Position numbers and translations under genes: made by a program. From Brachybacterium sp. Z12 (GTDB lineage Bacteria > Actinomycetota > Actinomycetes > Actinomycetales > Dermabacteraceae): a stretch of DNA of 64,000 nt. Under the pieces are notes generated by a model. It was not told the origin of the DNA. It searched no databases and saw only the letters and a program-made list of their open reading frames with translations. The DNA is taken from contig NZ_CP060496.1 of NCBI RefSeq assembly GCF_014400405.1, positions 434,001-498,000 of the forward strand, read 5' to 3'. Of this stretch, positions 17,033 to 27,670 are shown piece by piece (the first letter of the stretch is position 1; each line of letters starts with the position of its first letter).

Positions 17033-18051
17033 GTGATCACTCTCGACAGCCTCACGAAGGTCTTCCCCGCGCCCGGCGGCGGAGACCCCGTCGTCGCGCT
17101 CGGCGGGATCGACCTCCATCTCGAACCCGGCCGCGTCCACGGCATCGTCGGCCGCTCCGGGGCCGGCAAATCGACCCTCATCCGCTGCCTGACCGGGCTG
17201 GAGAAGCCCACCTCCGGGCGCGTCGAGGTGGACGGCACGGACATCGCCGCGCTGGACGGCCGCGCCCTGCGCGCCGCCCGCCGCAACATCGGCATGGTGT
17301 TCCAGCACGCGAACCTGCTGGACTCCCGCACCGCCGCCCAGAACATCGCCCACCCGCTCGAGATCGCCGGAGTCCCCCCCGCGCGCAGCGTGAGGAGCGC
17401 GTCGCAGAGCTGGTCGAGCTGGTGGGGCTCAGCGGCCGCGAGCACAACCATCCCGCGCAGCTCTCCGGTGGCCAGATCCAGCGCGTCGGCATCGCGCGCG
17501 GCCTCGCCGCCGAACCGAAGGTGCTGCTGTGCGATGAGCCCACCAGCGCGCTCGACGGCTCCACCACCCACCAGATCCTGCGCCTGATCAGCGATCTGCG
17601 GGAGCGGCTCGGCATCACCGTCGTGATCATCACCCATGAGATGGGCGTGGTCCGCGAGGTCTGTGACACCGTCACCCTGCTGCAGGACGGCCGCATCACC
17701 CAGACCGGTGATCTGCTGGACGTCGCCGCGGACCCCCACGGCCCGCTGAGCGCAGAGCTGATTCCGCTGCCGCCGGCGCCCACCGGCATCGACGCCCTCG
17801 TGGTCAACTGCGATTACGGCAACTCCGAACGGTTCCGCACCACCGATGACCTCATCCGTCTGGCCGAGAACTACGAGGCCGATGCGACGCTCGTCGCCGG
17901 CACCATCGAGACCATCGGCGGCCGCCAGGTGGGCCGCGTGCAGCTGGCGCTGCGCAACCACTCCGGCCAGCCGATCTCGCGGGAAGGCCTGACCGCGTTC
18001 CTCACCGAGCTCGAGTCGGCGGGCGTGGTCACGAAGGAGGTGTTCGCATGA
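17033..18051 (+). CDS. metN: Methionine ABC transporter ATP-binding protein MetN (one frameshift)
   Basis: About 340 residues in two frames, broken in the C7 run near 17380. Walker A is GRSGAGKST, the Q-loop VFQHANLL, the signature LSGGQIQR, Walker B LLCDEPTSALD and the H-loop ITHEMG. The C-terminal ~90 residues form the NIL domain (TDDLIRLAENYEADATLVAG), through which methionine binding inhibits the transporter. The start is GTG 17033; TTG 17021 is an alternative. The metI start overlaps its stop (ATGA). metNIQ imports L- or D-methionine. Confidence 0.92.
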
Positions 18052-18749
18052 TCGAGATCCTGCAGGAATGGGCGTCGAACCCGCTGCTGACCCGCTGGGA
18101 CGGCGGTCCCTGGGAAGCCACCCTGGTCACCCTCTACATGACCGTCGTGACCATGGGGCTGACGGTGCTGCTAGGGCTGCCGCTGGGCATCGCGCTGTTC
18201 GAGACCGACGGCTCGGCCTCCCCGCTGGTGAGGGGCGTCAACCAGGTCACCGGCTTCGTGGTCAACGTGCTGCGCTCCTTCCCGTTCTTCATCCTGATCA
18301 TCGCGCTCATCCCGCTCACCTCGGCGATCACCGGCCGCTCCACCGGCCCGAACGCGGCGATGATAGCCCTGACCATCGCGGCGGTGCCCTTCGCTGCGCG
18401 GCTGTTCGAGCTGAACCTGCGCGAGATCCCCGCCGGGAAGATCGAGGCGGTGCGGATGATGGGCGCGAGTCGCTGGCAGGTGATCCGCCAGGTGCTGGTC
18501 CCCGAGGCGCTGCCCGGCATCATCGGCTCGATCACCACCACCACGATCGCCGTGATCGGCTACACCGCCATGGCCGGCTCCGTGAACGCCGGCGGCCTGG
18601 GCCAGCTCGCCTACAACCGCGGCTACACCGGCTACCAGACCGAGATCATCATCGTCACCGTGATCCTGCTGGTCGCGATCGTGATCCTGGTGCAGCTGCT
18701 CGGCTCCCGCCTGGCCCGCGCGGTCGATCACCGTGCCCGCACATCCTGA
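18048..18749 (+). CDS. metI: Methionine ABC transporter permease MetI
   Basis: A 233-residue inner-membrane protein with about five membrane segments, within the usual range of 215-235 residues. The EAA loop is IPAGKIEAVRMMGASRWQVI, which contacts MetN; FVVNVLRSFPFFILIIALIP is a conserved MetI stretch. The start overlaps metN by ATGA, and metQ starts 25 bp after its stop. Intact. Confidence 0.95.
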   Translation: MIEILQEWASNPLLTRWDGGPWEATLVTLYMTVVTMGLTVLLGLPLGIALFETDGSASPLVRGVNQVTGFVVNVLRSFPFFILIIALIPLTSAITGRSTGPNAAMIALTIAAVPFAARLFELNLREIPAGKIEAVRMMGASRWQVIRQVLVPEALPGIIGSITTTTIAVIGYTAMAGSVNAGGLGQLAYNRGYTGYQTEIIIVTVILLVAIVILVQLLGSRLARAVDHRARTS

Positions 18750-18774
18750 ACCCCTCACAGAGAAGGAACCCCTC

Positions 18775-19614
18775 ATGAGCACCATCTCCCGTCGCACCCT
18801 GTTCGCCTCCGGCGCCGGCCTGGCCGCCCTCACTCTCGCCGCCTGCGGTGGCGAGGACGAGGCGCCGCTGACCGAGGAGGGCGGCACCACCACGATCCGC
18901 ATCGCCGCCACCCCGATGCCCCACATGGAGATCCTCACCTTCGTGAAGGACAACCTCGCCGCTGACGCCGGGCTCGAGCTCGACCTGCAGGAGCAGACCG
19001 AGTACCCGATCCCGAACCGTCTGCTCAGCGAGGGCGAAGTGGATGCGAACTTCTTCCAGCACCAGCCCTACCTCGAGACCGAGATCGAGGAGAACGGCTA
19101 CGAGCTGACCCCCTTCGCGGGGGTCCACATCGAGCCGCTGGGCGTCTTCTCCGAGTCGCTCACCAGCCTTGAGGAGATCGAGGAGGGCGCCTCCGTCGGC
19201 GTCCCCAACGACCCCACCAACCGCGGCCGCGCCCTTGCACTGCTCGCCGATGAGGGCCTGCTGGCGCTCATGGACGGCATCGAGCCCACTGCAGCGACGA
19301 TCGACGACATCGCCGAGAACCCCAAGCAGCTGGAGTTCGAGGAGATCGACGCGGCGCTGCTGCCCCGCACCCTGGGCGACTACGCGATCGCCGTGATCAA
19401 CGGCAACTACGCGCTCGAGGCGGATCTCAGCCCCGCCGAGGACGCCCTCGCGCTTGAGTCCGGCGAGGACAACCCCTACGCGAACATGCTGGTGGTCCGC
19501 ACCGAGGACAAGGACAACGAGGCGCTGGTGAAGCTCGACGAGCTGCTCCGCTCCGAGGACGTCCGCAGCTTCCTCGAGGAGACCTACTCCGGCGCCGTCA
19601 TCCCCGCGTTCTGA
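18775..19614 (+). CDS. metQ: Methionine-binding lipoprotein MetQ
   Basis: A 279-residue lipoprotein of the NlpA/MetQ family. The signal peptide MSTISRRTLFASGAGLAAL leads to lipobox TLAAC (Cys near 24). The mature chain has the family signatures LDLQEQTEYPIPNRLLSEGE and DANFFQHQPYLE, then SVGVPNDPTNRGRALALL and DAALLPRTLGDYAIAVINGNYA. It captures methionine outside the membrane for MetNI. The start is ATG 18775; an upstream in-frame start lacks a signal. Intact. Confidence 0.95.
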   Translation: MSTISRRTLFASGAGLAALTLAACGGEDEAPLTEEGGTTTIRIAATPMPHMEILTFVKDNLAADAGLELDLQEQTEYPIPNRLLSEGEVDANFFQHQPYLETEIEENGYELTPFAGVHIEPLGVFSESLTSLEEIEEGASVGVPNDPTNRGRALALLADEGLLALMDGIEPTAATIDDIAENPKQLEFEEIDAALLPRTLGDYAIAVINGNYALEADLSPAEDALALESGEDNPYANMLVVRTEDKDNEALVKLDELLRSEDVRSFLEETYSGAVIPAF

Positions 19615-19625
19615 GTAACCTGGGG

Positions 19626-20398
19626 GTGACTGCCTCGACCTCCCACCCTCTTTCCGGCCGCCGCGCCCTGATCACCGGCGCGAGCCGCGGGATCGGCGCC
19701 GACATCGCCCGCGCTTTCGCGGCGGCCGGCGCCGATCTCGTGCTCACCGCCCGTGTCGCGGCCACGCTCGAGGAGCCGGCCGCACGCCTGGCTGAGGAGC
19801 ACGGCATCCGCACCGCGGTGCTCGCGGCGGACCTCGCCGACCCGGAGGTCCCCGACCGGCTCTGGGCCGAGGCCTCAGCTCTCATGGACGGCCTGGACGT
19901 GCTGGTCAACAATGCTGGCCTCTCCCATCCCGAGCGCGTCACGGATCTCGACACCGCGCACTTCGACGAGACCCTGCAGGTGAACCTGCGAGCTCCCGCG
20001 CTGCTCGCGGCCCGAGCCGGTGCAGCGATGGCGGCCGCGGGCGGCGGCGCGATCCTCACGATCGCCTCCGCCGCCGCGCTGCGCCCCTGGCCGAGCACTA
20101 CGCCTACTCGACCGCCAAAGCGGGCCTGGTCATGGCCACCCGCACCCTTGCCCTCGAGCTGGGCGAACACGGTGTGCGCGCCAACTCGATCTGCCCCACC
20201 ATCGTGCTCACCGACATGGGGCAGAAGGTCTGGGGCGATCACCCCGACAAGGCTGCGCCGATGCTCGCCCGGATCCCGAGTGACCGCTTCGCCCGGCCCC
20301 GCGAGGTCTCCGACGTCGCGGTCTGGCTCGCCTCCGACGCTGCCTCGATGGTCAACGGCGCCGAGATCCCGGTCGACGGCGGGTACTTGGTCAGCTGA
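19626..20398 (+). CDS. SDR-family NAD(P)-dependent oxidoreductase (one frameshift)
   Basis: About 256 residues in two frames joined near 20095. The cofactor motif is TGASRGIG, followed by NNAG; the catalytic Ser is in LTIASAAA and the YxxxK motif YAYSTAK lies exactly across the break. The C-terminus (FARPREVSDVAVWLASDAAS, VDGGYLVS) is that of classical glucose-dehydrogenase-like SDRs. The start is GTG 19626, 11 bp after metQ, so it may be cotranscribed with the methionine importer. Substrate unknown. Its stop overlaps the stop of the convergent peptidase gene. Confidence 0.88.
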
Positions 20399-22504
20399 GA
20401 CGTGCGGTCGCCTCCAGCTGATCCAGCAGCCAGGCGAGCTCATCCGCGCGCTGCTCCCACTTGCGGTAGCGGCCCGAGCGGCCGCCGTGCCCGGCGACCA
20501 TCTCGCAGCGGAACAGGATCGGCCGCTCCGCCTGGTCGGAGGTGACGGTCTCCCGCAGGCGCGCCACCCACTTCGCGGGCTCGACGAAGAACACGCGGGT
20601 GTCGTTCAGCGAGGTGGAGGCGAAGATCGCCGGGTACTCGACGGCCTGGATGTTCTCGTACGGGGTGTACTCGCGCATGTACTCGTACACCGCGGGATCG
20701 TGCAGCGGGTCGCCCCACTCCTCCCATTCGCCCACGGTCAGCGGCAGGCTCGGATCCAGGATCGTGGTCAGCGCGTCCACGAAAGGAACCCCGGCGATGA
20801 CCGCACGGAACCGCTCGGGAGCGAGGTTCGCGATGCCTCCCATCAGCAGCCCGCCCGCGCTGCGACCCTCCGCGGAGAGCCGGCCCTCGGCGACCAGGCC
20901 CGAGTCGGTCAGATGCTTCGCGGCTGCCACGAAGTCGCTGAAGGAGTTCTTCTTCTCGAGCAGCTTCCCGTGCTCGTACCAGTCGCGGCCCATCTCGCCG
21001 CCGCCGCGCACATGCGCGATCGCGATGACCACGCCGCGGTCCAGCAGCGACAGGCGGGTGGGCGCGAACGACGGATCGATCGACACCTCGTAGGAGCCGT
21101 AGCCGTACAGGTAGCCGGGCGCGGTGCCATCGGCCTGCACCTCGCGGCGCGCCAGCACGCTCAGCGGGATCGCGGTGCCGTCCTCGGCGCTCGCCCATTC
21201 CCGGCGCTCGACGTACAGCGAGGGGTCGTAGTTCGGCACCGGGGTGACTCGCAGGACCGTGGTCGCACCGCCTGAGACTTCGCGCTCGGCGACCGTGGGC
21301 GGGGTGAGCATGCTGGTCAGCTGGTAGCGCACCGTGCTCTGCTCCCAGTTCGGGTTCGCATCGAGCTCGACGGTGTCCAGCTCTCCGCCGTGGGTGATGT
21401 CGGTGGCCTCGCCGACCAGCAGCGATCCGTCGGCCGCCCGCGGGATGAGGCGGACGCTCGCCAGACCGCCGCTGCGCAGCTCGAGGGCGACGAAGCTCGC
21501 GAACGCTTCGACGGCGAGCAGGCGCTCGCCCTCACCCGCGGCCAGCAGCTCCTCCCAGGCGTTCGGCGCTTCGAGCGGTGCCTGTGCGAGCGCGAAGCCG
21601 CGGTGGCCGTCGTTGTGCACGATCAGCAGGCGGTCACCGGCGTGCTCGACGCCGTAGTCCACGCCGTCGCGGCGGCCGCCGGCGGGCACGGGGGCCGACG
21701 TCGGCTCCGCGAGATCCAGCAGCCAGGCCTCGGTGGTGGAGGTGGAACCTGCTTGGATCACCAGGGCGGACCCGTCGCGGGAGCGGTCGAAGCCGATCAT
21801 GAACCGCTCGTCGGGCTCCTCGATGACCAGCATGTCCTCGCTCATGGCGGTGCCGATGCGGTGCCGCCAGATCTGGTGCTGGCGCCATGCGTCGTCGACC
21901 CGTGCGTAGAACAGCCACTGCTGATCGGTGGAGAAGGCCAGACCGTAGCCGGCTCCGGTGACGGCCTCGTCGAGGATCTCCCCGGAGTCGATGTCCTTGA
22001 CCACCAGCGTGAAGCGCTCATCGCCCGCGGTGTCCACCGCGTAGGCGAGCAGCGCGTGGTCGGGGAGGGAGCGAGACCGCCCAGCGAGTAGAACTCGGAG
22101 CCTGCGGCCTCCGCCTGCGCATCCAGCAGCATCTGCTCGCCCTCGAGCATCACCCCCGGCTCGACCTGCGGCAGCACGCCCGCATCGGCGACCCGGGTGA
22201 AGGCGGGGTAGTCGTTCCCGGCGGTGGTGCGGGTGATGTACCACCAGGCGTCCCGGCGCACCGGCACGCTGAGGTCGGTCTCCTGGGTGTGGCCGACGAA
22301 CTCCTCGACCAGCGTGCTCCGGAGCTGGTCGAGGTGCGCGGTGCGGGCGTCGGCGTAGGCGTTCTCCGCCTCGAGGTGGGCGATCACCTCGGGATCGGTC
22401 TTGTCCCGCATCCACTCGTAGGGGTCCACGACGGCATCACCGTGGAAGGTCCGCTCGGTGGGGCGGTGGGCGGGAACGGGGGCTGCGGGATGCTCCTGGG
22501 TCAT
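20391..22504 (-). CDS. ptrB: Oligopeptidase B, S9A prolyl-oligopeptidase family (one frameshift)
   Basis: About 705 residues, near the usual ~690, with a frame change near 22075. An N-terminal seven-bladed beta-propeller region (DPYEWMRDKTDPEVIAHLEAE) is followed by the hydrolase domain. The catalytic triad is visible: Ser in GRSAGG, Asp in STSLNDTRV and His in AGHGGRSGR, and HVRGGGEMGRDWYEHGK is the typical approach. It cuts short peptides after Lys or Arg in the cytoplasm. The start ATG overlaps the stop of the paralogue upstream (ATGA at 22501-22504). It converges on the SDR gene with overlapping stops. Confidence 0.9.
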
Positions 22505-24648
22505 TCCCCGAGAGTAACCGCGCCCAGCTGATCGAGGAGCCAGGCCACGCCTTCGACCCGCGGGTCTCCGGCGGATCCCATGGTGGGGGTGGCGCGCAGC
22601 AGGACCGGGCGCTGGGTGGGATCGGAGGTGACCCGCTCCCGCAGCTGCGCGATCCAGATCGCGGCGCAGGCCGCCGGGACGTCCGCGCCCTCCAGTGCGG
22701 TCCAGGCGAAGATCGCCGGGTACTCGGTCTCGCGGATGTTCTCGGCCGGGCTGTAGCTGCGCAGGCAGCGGTAGTTCGCCTCGTCGCTGGCCGGGTCACC
22801 CCACTCGGCCCACTGCTCGAGGGTGAGCATCACGTCCGCGTCCAGCAGGGTCTCCAAGGGATCCACCAGCGGAACACCCCGACCACTGCACGGAATCGCT
22901 CCGGGGCGCGGTTCGCCGCTGCGCCGACGAGCAGTGCGCCGGCGCCGGTGCCGACTGCACCGAGCCGCTCCTGGGCCGCCCAGCCGGTGGAGACCAGATG
23001 GTCCGCGCAGGCTACGAAGTCGTCGAAGGAGTTCCCCTTGCTCAGGCCCCGGCCCTGGCGGTGCCAGTCCGGCCCCATCTCGCCGCCGCCACGGACGTGC
23101 GCGACCGCGATCACCACGCCGCGGTCGGCGATGGCCAGCGACTCCGGCTGCAGGACCGGATCGTTCGATCTGCCGAACGCGCCGTCCCCGTAGAGGAGGC
23201 AGGGGGCGGTGCCGTCGGCCGGGATGTCGCGCCGGGCGAACAGCGAGATCGGCACCCGGGTGCCGTCGGCCGAGGTCGCCCACAGCCGGCGCTCGACGTA
23301 CTGTGCCGGGTCGTAGCCGGGCAGCTCGGCGCGCAGCAGCTCGGTGCTCGTGCCGGTGTCGATGTCGTGCTCGAGGATGGTGGCGGCGGTGGCGAAGCTG
23401 TCCAGCCGGTACCGCAGCGTGCGCTGATCCCAGGCCGGGGTGGGCTCGAGCCGCACCGCATCCAGCTCACCGCGACGCCCGACCACCTGCTGGTTCCGGA
23501 GATCGAGGGAACCGTCAGGGAGGCGGGGGATGACCCGCAGCTCGGGCAGGCCGTCGCGGCGCACCTGCAGGGCAACGGCCCCGGCGAAGGCCTCGACCGA
23601 TTCGAAATGCTCGCCGTCGCGGGCGACGAGCAGAGCGGGGCCGCTCGGCAGGCCGCCGGCGGTGTCCAGCGGCGCCTGGCTGAGGATGCTGCGACGTGTG
23701 CCGGGCTCCTCACGGATCACCAGCAGCCGGTCACCGGCGTGCTCGATCACGGGATGCGCATCGGAGATCCTGCCGGTGACCGAGTGCGGAGCTGCGCAGG
23801 GCGTGGTCAGTTCCGCGAGCCAGACCTCGCTCCCCAGCGGGGAGGAGGAGCGGATCAGTGCTGCGGAGCCGTCGCGGGAGCGTGACAGCGACAGGTGGGC
23901 CCAGTGATCGTGCTCCTCCACGAGCACGGCGTCCTCCGTGGCCGGGGCGCCCAGCCGGTGGCACCGCACCTGGTGCCGGCGGCCGAGGCCGTCGAGCCTC
24001 GTGTGCAGCAGGCTGCGGGAATCGGCGGAGAACACCAGGTCGGGCCCGGCGCCGCGGATCGAGCGGTCGACCACCTCACCGGTGGCGGCCTCGGTGACGA
24101 TGATCCGGCAGCCCCCGACCGCGGCCTCGGCTCGCGCGACCAGCCGATGGTCGGGCGAGATCGCGATGCCGATCGCCCCGAGGCAGTCTGCGATCAGGAT
24201 CTCCTCGCCGTCGAGGAGGGTTCCGGGGACGATCTCCGGGATCCCGGAGGGGCCGCGCAGCTCGGCACGGTCCCGGACCCGTGACAGGGTGGCCCCGTCC
24301 GCAGGGTGGGCACGGTCGATGTACCACCAGCCGTCCAGCAGGACCGGTGCGGACAGCTCGAGGTTCGAGGGCTGCCCCGCGGTCGGTGCCAGCTTCTCGA
24401 GCTCGGCGCCGAGCTCCGCGCTCAGTCGCTCGAGGTGGGCGGTGTGCTGGTCCGTGTAGGCGTTCTCTGCGGCGAAATGTTCAGAAACCTCGGGGAGCGG
24501 GAGTCCCGGAGCCAGCGGTAGGGGACCGGAGCGGTCTCGCCGAACAGCGAGCGTTCCAGGGGCCGGGGAACGGGACGGGGCGCGGCGAGAGATGATCTCC
24601 CCGGTGGGTGCGGCTGGGGCCCGCCGGGTACACGATGTGCTGAGGCAT
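22501..24648 (-). CDS. Oligopeptidase B-like pseudoenzyme, catalytic triad lost (about three frameshifts)
   Basis: About 710 residues over several frames (breaks near 24560, 24500 and 22880), homologous along its length to the active ptrB that follows. It keeps the fold markers (GWWYIDRAH, HVRGGGEMGPDWHRQGR, PERFRAVV, AIFAWTAL). Catalytic positions differ: GRSAGG is GTGAGA (Ser to Gly), NDTR is EGAD (Asp to Gly), and the AGHGGRSG segment is replaced by TMGSAGDP with no His. All three changes lie inside clean frames, so they are not products of the frame breaks. It starts MPQHIVYPAGP at 24648 and is coupled to ptrB by ATGA. A regulatory or binding role is inferred. Confidence 0.75.
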
Positions 24649-25148
24649 GTTTCGGCTTTCCTCTCGAGGTGGCCGATACGTTGAGCGGGCGACAGGTCAC
24701 GGAGCGTCTCGGCCTAGCGGCCCGTGATGTGTCAGAAGGGGATCGGGGTGCGGTGTCCTTTTTCAGGGGCCGCGTGAACCGGCGGCTTCATCGCCGCCCG
24801 GCAGCGGGCAGGGTCGACTGGAGGGGACCCTCAGGTGCATGATGTGTCCACCTGCTGTCACCTCAGCGGTTCCGTCGCGTGCCGCTGCCACCGCAGAGTG
24901 TCCGGTGCGATGCGGCCGAAAGGATCGACGGTGGTCGTTGGAGACCACCGGTCGACCATCGACTCGTCGATGCCACCGGATCACACGATGCATGCTGCTC
25001 CGACCTTCTTCTCCTCGTGATGCGGACCTCGGATGTGAGGTCTGCCATGAAGGGTACGTGGGGCTTTTTAGAGATATGTCAGAAATGGTGAACGGAGGCA
25101 GGCGGGCGCAAAAGGGCATGGCCAGGAGCCGAAAAGGTCGAAAGTCCA
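24649..25148. other. 500-bp divergent intergenic region, no gene seen
   Basis: It lies between the minus-strand oligopeptidase operon and the plus-strand XRE regulator. Short ORFs here have no family match, no ribosome binding site and no frame consistency. It must hold both promoters. Base composition is slightly less G+C-rich than nearby coding DNA, with a stretch at 25066-25086 reading TTTTTAGAGATATGTCAGAAA. Confidence 0.5.
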
Positions 25149-26098
25149 GTGGATGCAGGGAGCGTCGAGGAGATGCCGGTTCGTGAGGGTGAGCGTTTCG
25201 CGGGGGTGCTTCGCGCGGCCATCGAACACAGCGGTCTGTCCTTGACGGCGATCTCGCAGCGGCTGCGAGCACGGCATCGCCCGGTGAGCGTCGCGACGCT
25301 GAGCAACTGGCAGTCCGGCCGCAGCCTGCCCGGCGGTGACCAGTCGCTCGGCGTGGTGGCGGCGCTCGAGGAGCTGCTGGGCAGGCCCCGGATTCGCTCG
25401 CAGACCTGGTGGGCTCCCCGCGGTTGCGAGGTCGTGCGGTCCAGTCCACCAGCTTCCTGGGCCGACGGACCAGCAAGGAGGTGTTCCGCGAGGCGCTCGA
25501 CGAGCTGGGATTCGCAGCTCCCCAGCAGTATGCCCATGAGCGGGTCTTCCAGCAGTTCGGAGTGATCGATTCCGCCCACGATGTGCAGCGCTTCGACTAT
25601 CGGTTGACGGTGCGTGCTCTGGAGTCGGGGATCTGCCGGCTGCCGGCGGTCCACGTGCTCGGGCCCACGGAGCCGAACCACGCCCCGCAGTACATCGCGC
25701 TCGAGGGGTGCTCGGTGGGCCGGCGCGTGGTGTGGCCGGAGCGGCGTGCCTACGGCGTGGAGCTGAAGGTCGACGGGCACCTCGATGCCGGTCAGGTGGC
25801 GACCTTCGCCTACCGGGTCGAGATGAAAGCGGCGGCCACGGACATGACGGCGGCGATGTACAGCGTGCCCCGCCGCGCGAACGACGTGCTGTTGGAGCTC
25901 GAGTTCCGGGGCGACCGCAAGCCCGTGGACTGTGAGCGGTTCCGGCGCACGGAAGCGGGGGAGTCGGTGACGTCGGTGCGACTGGATCGGCGTGATCGGA
26001 TGCAGATCAGCGAGGCCCGTTTCGGTCCCGGAACTTTCGGGCTGAGGTGGTCGTGGGAGGAGCTCGACGAGGAGGATGACGACCTCGAGGGTTACTGA
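25149..26098 (+). CDS. XRE-type helix-turn-helix protein with long unrecognised C-terminal domain (one frameshift)
   Basis: About 316 residues. Residues ~10-75 form an XRE-like helix-turn-helix: FAGVLRAAIEHSGLSLTAIS, SVATLSNWQSGRSLPGG. A frame change near 25420 leads into a ~220-residue domain with FGVIDSAHDVQRFDYRLTV, VHVLGPTEPNHAPQYIALEG and an acidic end (ELDEEDDDLEGY). I do not recognise this second domain; it is rich in beta-strand pattern and could be a sensing module. The start is GTG 25149; ATG 25173 is an alternative. It is divergent from the oligopeptidase operon and may regulate it. Confidence 0.65.
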
Positions 26099-26168
26099 CC
26101 GGACCTCCTCGGCCTCCTCGGCGTATCCTGGTGCCACTGCTGCAGTGCTGCGCAGAGAGGTGTGGATC

Positions 26169-27029
26169 ATGGATCTGACCGGTTCGAACATCGTGGTGGG
26201 CTACGACGACACCACAGCGGCGATGGCCGCCGTCCGCTGGGCTGCGGAGCTCGCCCGTGACACAGGCTCCGGAGTGCGCCTCGTCCACGCCTGGACCTGG
26301 CCGCTGATCGGCCAGGGGATGGCCGGGATACCGGTGATCGACCCCGCCGGCCCCCGCAACCAGGCCAGCCGCCTGCTCGAGGACGCCGCCGAGCGGGTCG
26401 GCGGCCGCTTCCCCGAGGTGGCGGTCACCTCAGAGCTGCTCGCGGGCATGCCTCGCGAGGTCCTCGAGGAGATCTCGGGGAGCACGGACCTGCTGGTCGT
26501 CGGCACTCGTGGGCTCGGGGCGGTGATGGGGGTGCTGCTGGGCTCGGTCAGCCGCGGCATCCTCCACGACGCCGGTTGCCCGGTGGCGATCATCCGCTCC
26601 GATCAGCACCGGGCCGGCCCCGTGCTCGTCGCATACGACGGCTCCGAAGCGGCAGGTGAGGCCGTGGAGGTGGCTGCCGACCTCGCCGATATCTGGGGCG
26701 CCGCGCTGCGGGTGGTCCACGTGCAGGTCGGGGCGCATGCCCCGTATGAGAGCAGTGCGGAGGCGTGGGGTGCCGGGAGCCGCTCTCGAGGGCTGCTCGA
26801 GGAGGGTGCCGACAGGGCAGCCGTGCGTCACGAGGGGCTGGAGGTGCAGACCCGGATGCTCGAGGACCGATCCGTCGCCGAGGGCCTGCTGGCTGCGGCG
26901 GCCGGTGCACGGATGCTGGTGCTCGGTCATCGAGGGCTGAGCCGGGGCCGTGTCGGTTCGACCGCCCACGCCAGTGTGCTGCATGCGACGGGCAATGTGA
27001 TGGTGGTCCGCCAGTCCGTCGGCACGTGA
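26169..27029 (+). CDS. Universal stress protein, tandem UspA domains
   Basis: A 286-residue cytoplasmic protein with two UspA domains. Domain 1 begins IVVGYDDTTAAMAAVRWA and has the ATP-binding VVGTRGLGAVMGVLLGSVS, i.e. the G-x2-G-x9-G(S/T) loop. Domain 2 begins VLVAYDGSEAAGEAVEVA and ends LGHRGLSRGRVGSTAHASVLH, a slightly different loop. Two-domain proteins of this size are typical of actinobacteria and are induced by stress or hypoxia. The start is ATG 26169. It is followed by tRNA-Ser. Confidence 0.92.
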   Translation: MDLTGSNIVVGYDDTTAAMAAVRWAAELARDTGSGVRLVHAWTWPLIGQGMAGIPVIDPAGPRNQASRLLEDAAERVGGRFPEVAVTSELLAGMPREVLEEISGSTDLLVVGTRGLGAVMGVLLGSVSRGILHDAGCPVAIIRSDQHRAGPVLVAYDGSEAAGEAVEVAADLADIWGAALRVVHVQVGAHAPYESSAEAWGAGSRSRGLLEEGADRAAVRHEGLEVQTRMLEDRSVAEGLLAAAAGARMLVLGHRGLSRGRVGSTAHASVLHATGNVMVVRQSVGT

Positions 27030-27093
27030 TGTGACTCGCGTCGGAGGGCGAACAGTTTGAACGCTCGGCGGCGCGGCGGTTAAGCTGTTCGAC

Positions 27094-27179
27094 GGTAGCG
27101 TGTCCGAGCGGCCGAAGGTGCTTCACTCGAAATGAAGTGTGGTTCATAGCCACCGCGGGTTCAAATCCCGCCGCTACCG
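27094..27179 (+). tRNA. tRNA-Ser, anticodon CGA
   Basis: An 86-nt type II tRNA. The acceptor stem GGTAGCG pairs with CGCTACC, the discriminator is G, the D-arm is GTGTCCGAGCGGCCGAAGG, the anticodon stem-loop is CTTCA-CTCGAAA-TGAAG with anticodon CGA (reads UCG), a long variable arm follows, and the T-arm is CGGGTTCAAATCCCG. No CCA is encoded. Confidence 0.95.
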
Positions 27180-27204
27180 CCCATGACCTGGAGAGATACC
27201 AGGA

Positions 27205-27243
27205 CGAGAAGGCCCCCGTCGGGATCCGACGGGGGCCTTCTCG
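27205..27243. terminator. Strong bidirectional terminator between tRNA-Ser and HPr gene
   Basis: A perfect 18-bp stem (27205-27222 with 27226-27243) closed by the 3-nt loop GAT. The centre reads CCGTCGG-GAT-CCGACGG, and both arms carry an A/T-containing outer part (CGAGAAGG/CCTTCTCG). Confidence 0.85.
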
Positions 27244-27270
27244 TATGCGGCGGTGCCGGGTGCGGCGGGC

Positions 27271-27552
27271 TCAGTGCTCCTGGAACTCCTCGTCGAGGTT
27301 CTTCTCCAGCAGGGAGGCGAGCGCGTCGAGGGTCTCCTCGGCGGCGTCGCCGTCGGCGCGGAGCGTGACCTCGTCGCCGTGGCCGACGTTCAGCGTCAGC
27401 AGCATCAGGATGCTGGACGCCTTCACCGGGCCGGCGTCGGCCGTCTCGATCGTGACGGCGACGGGCTGTTCGCTGGCCGCCTGGGAGAAGATCGCGGCGG
27501 GGCGGGCATGGAGGCCGCTGGTGCTCGCGACCTTCACGGTACGTGCTGGCAT
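27271..27552 (-). CDS. HPr family phosphocarrier protein
   Basis: A 93-residue HPr-like protein, the usual size. The active-site motif is STSGLHARPAA with the His that receives phosphate from enzyme I. The second half has PVKASSILMLLTLNVGHGDEV, matching the Ser-46 region (KASS-I) that HPr kinase phosphorylates in Firmicutes, though actinobacteria usually lack that kinase. It starts at MPARTVKV (ATG 27552); upstream in-frame codons have no match. No enzyme I or EII gene is in the window. Confidence 0.9.
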   Translation of the reverse strand: MPARTVKVASTSGLHARPAAIFSQAASEQPVAVTIETADAGPVKASSILMLLTLNVGHGDEVTLRADGDAAEETLDALASLLEKNLDEEFQEH

Positions 27553-27670
27553 CGGGACGCCTTTCTCGACGTGGGGGCGACCCACAGCGTAACGCCGCTC
27601 ACCCTCCGGTGGAGACTCGCCCGTTGTTCGACCGCTGTTCACCCCTACGTCGGGTTACCGGAGAGAAGCC

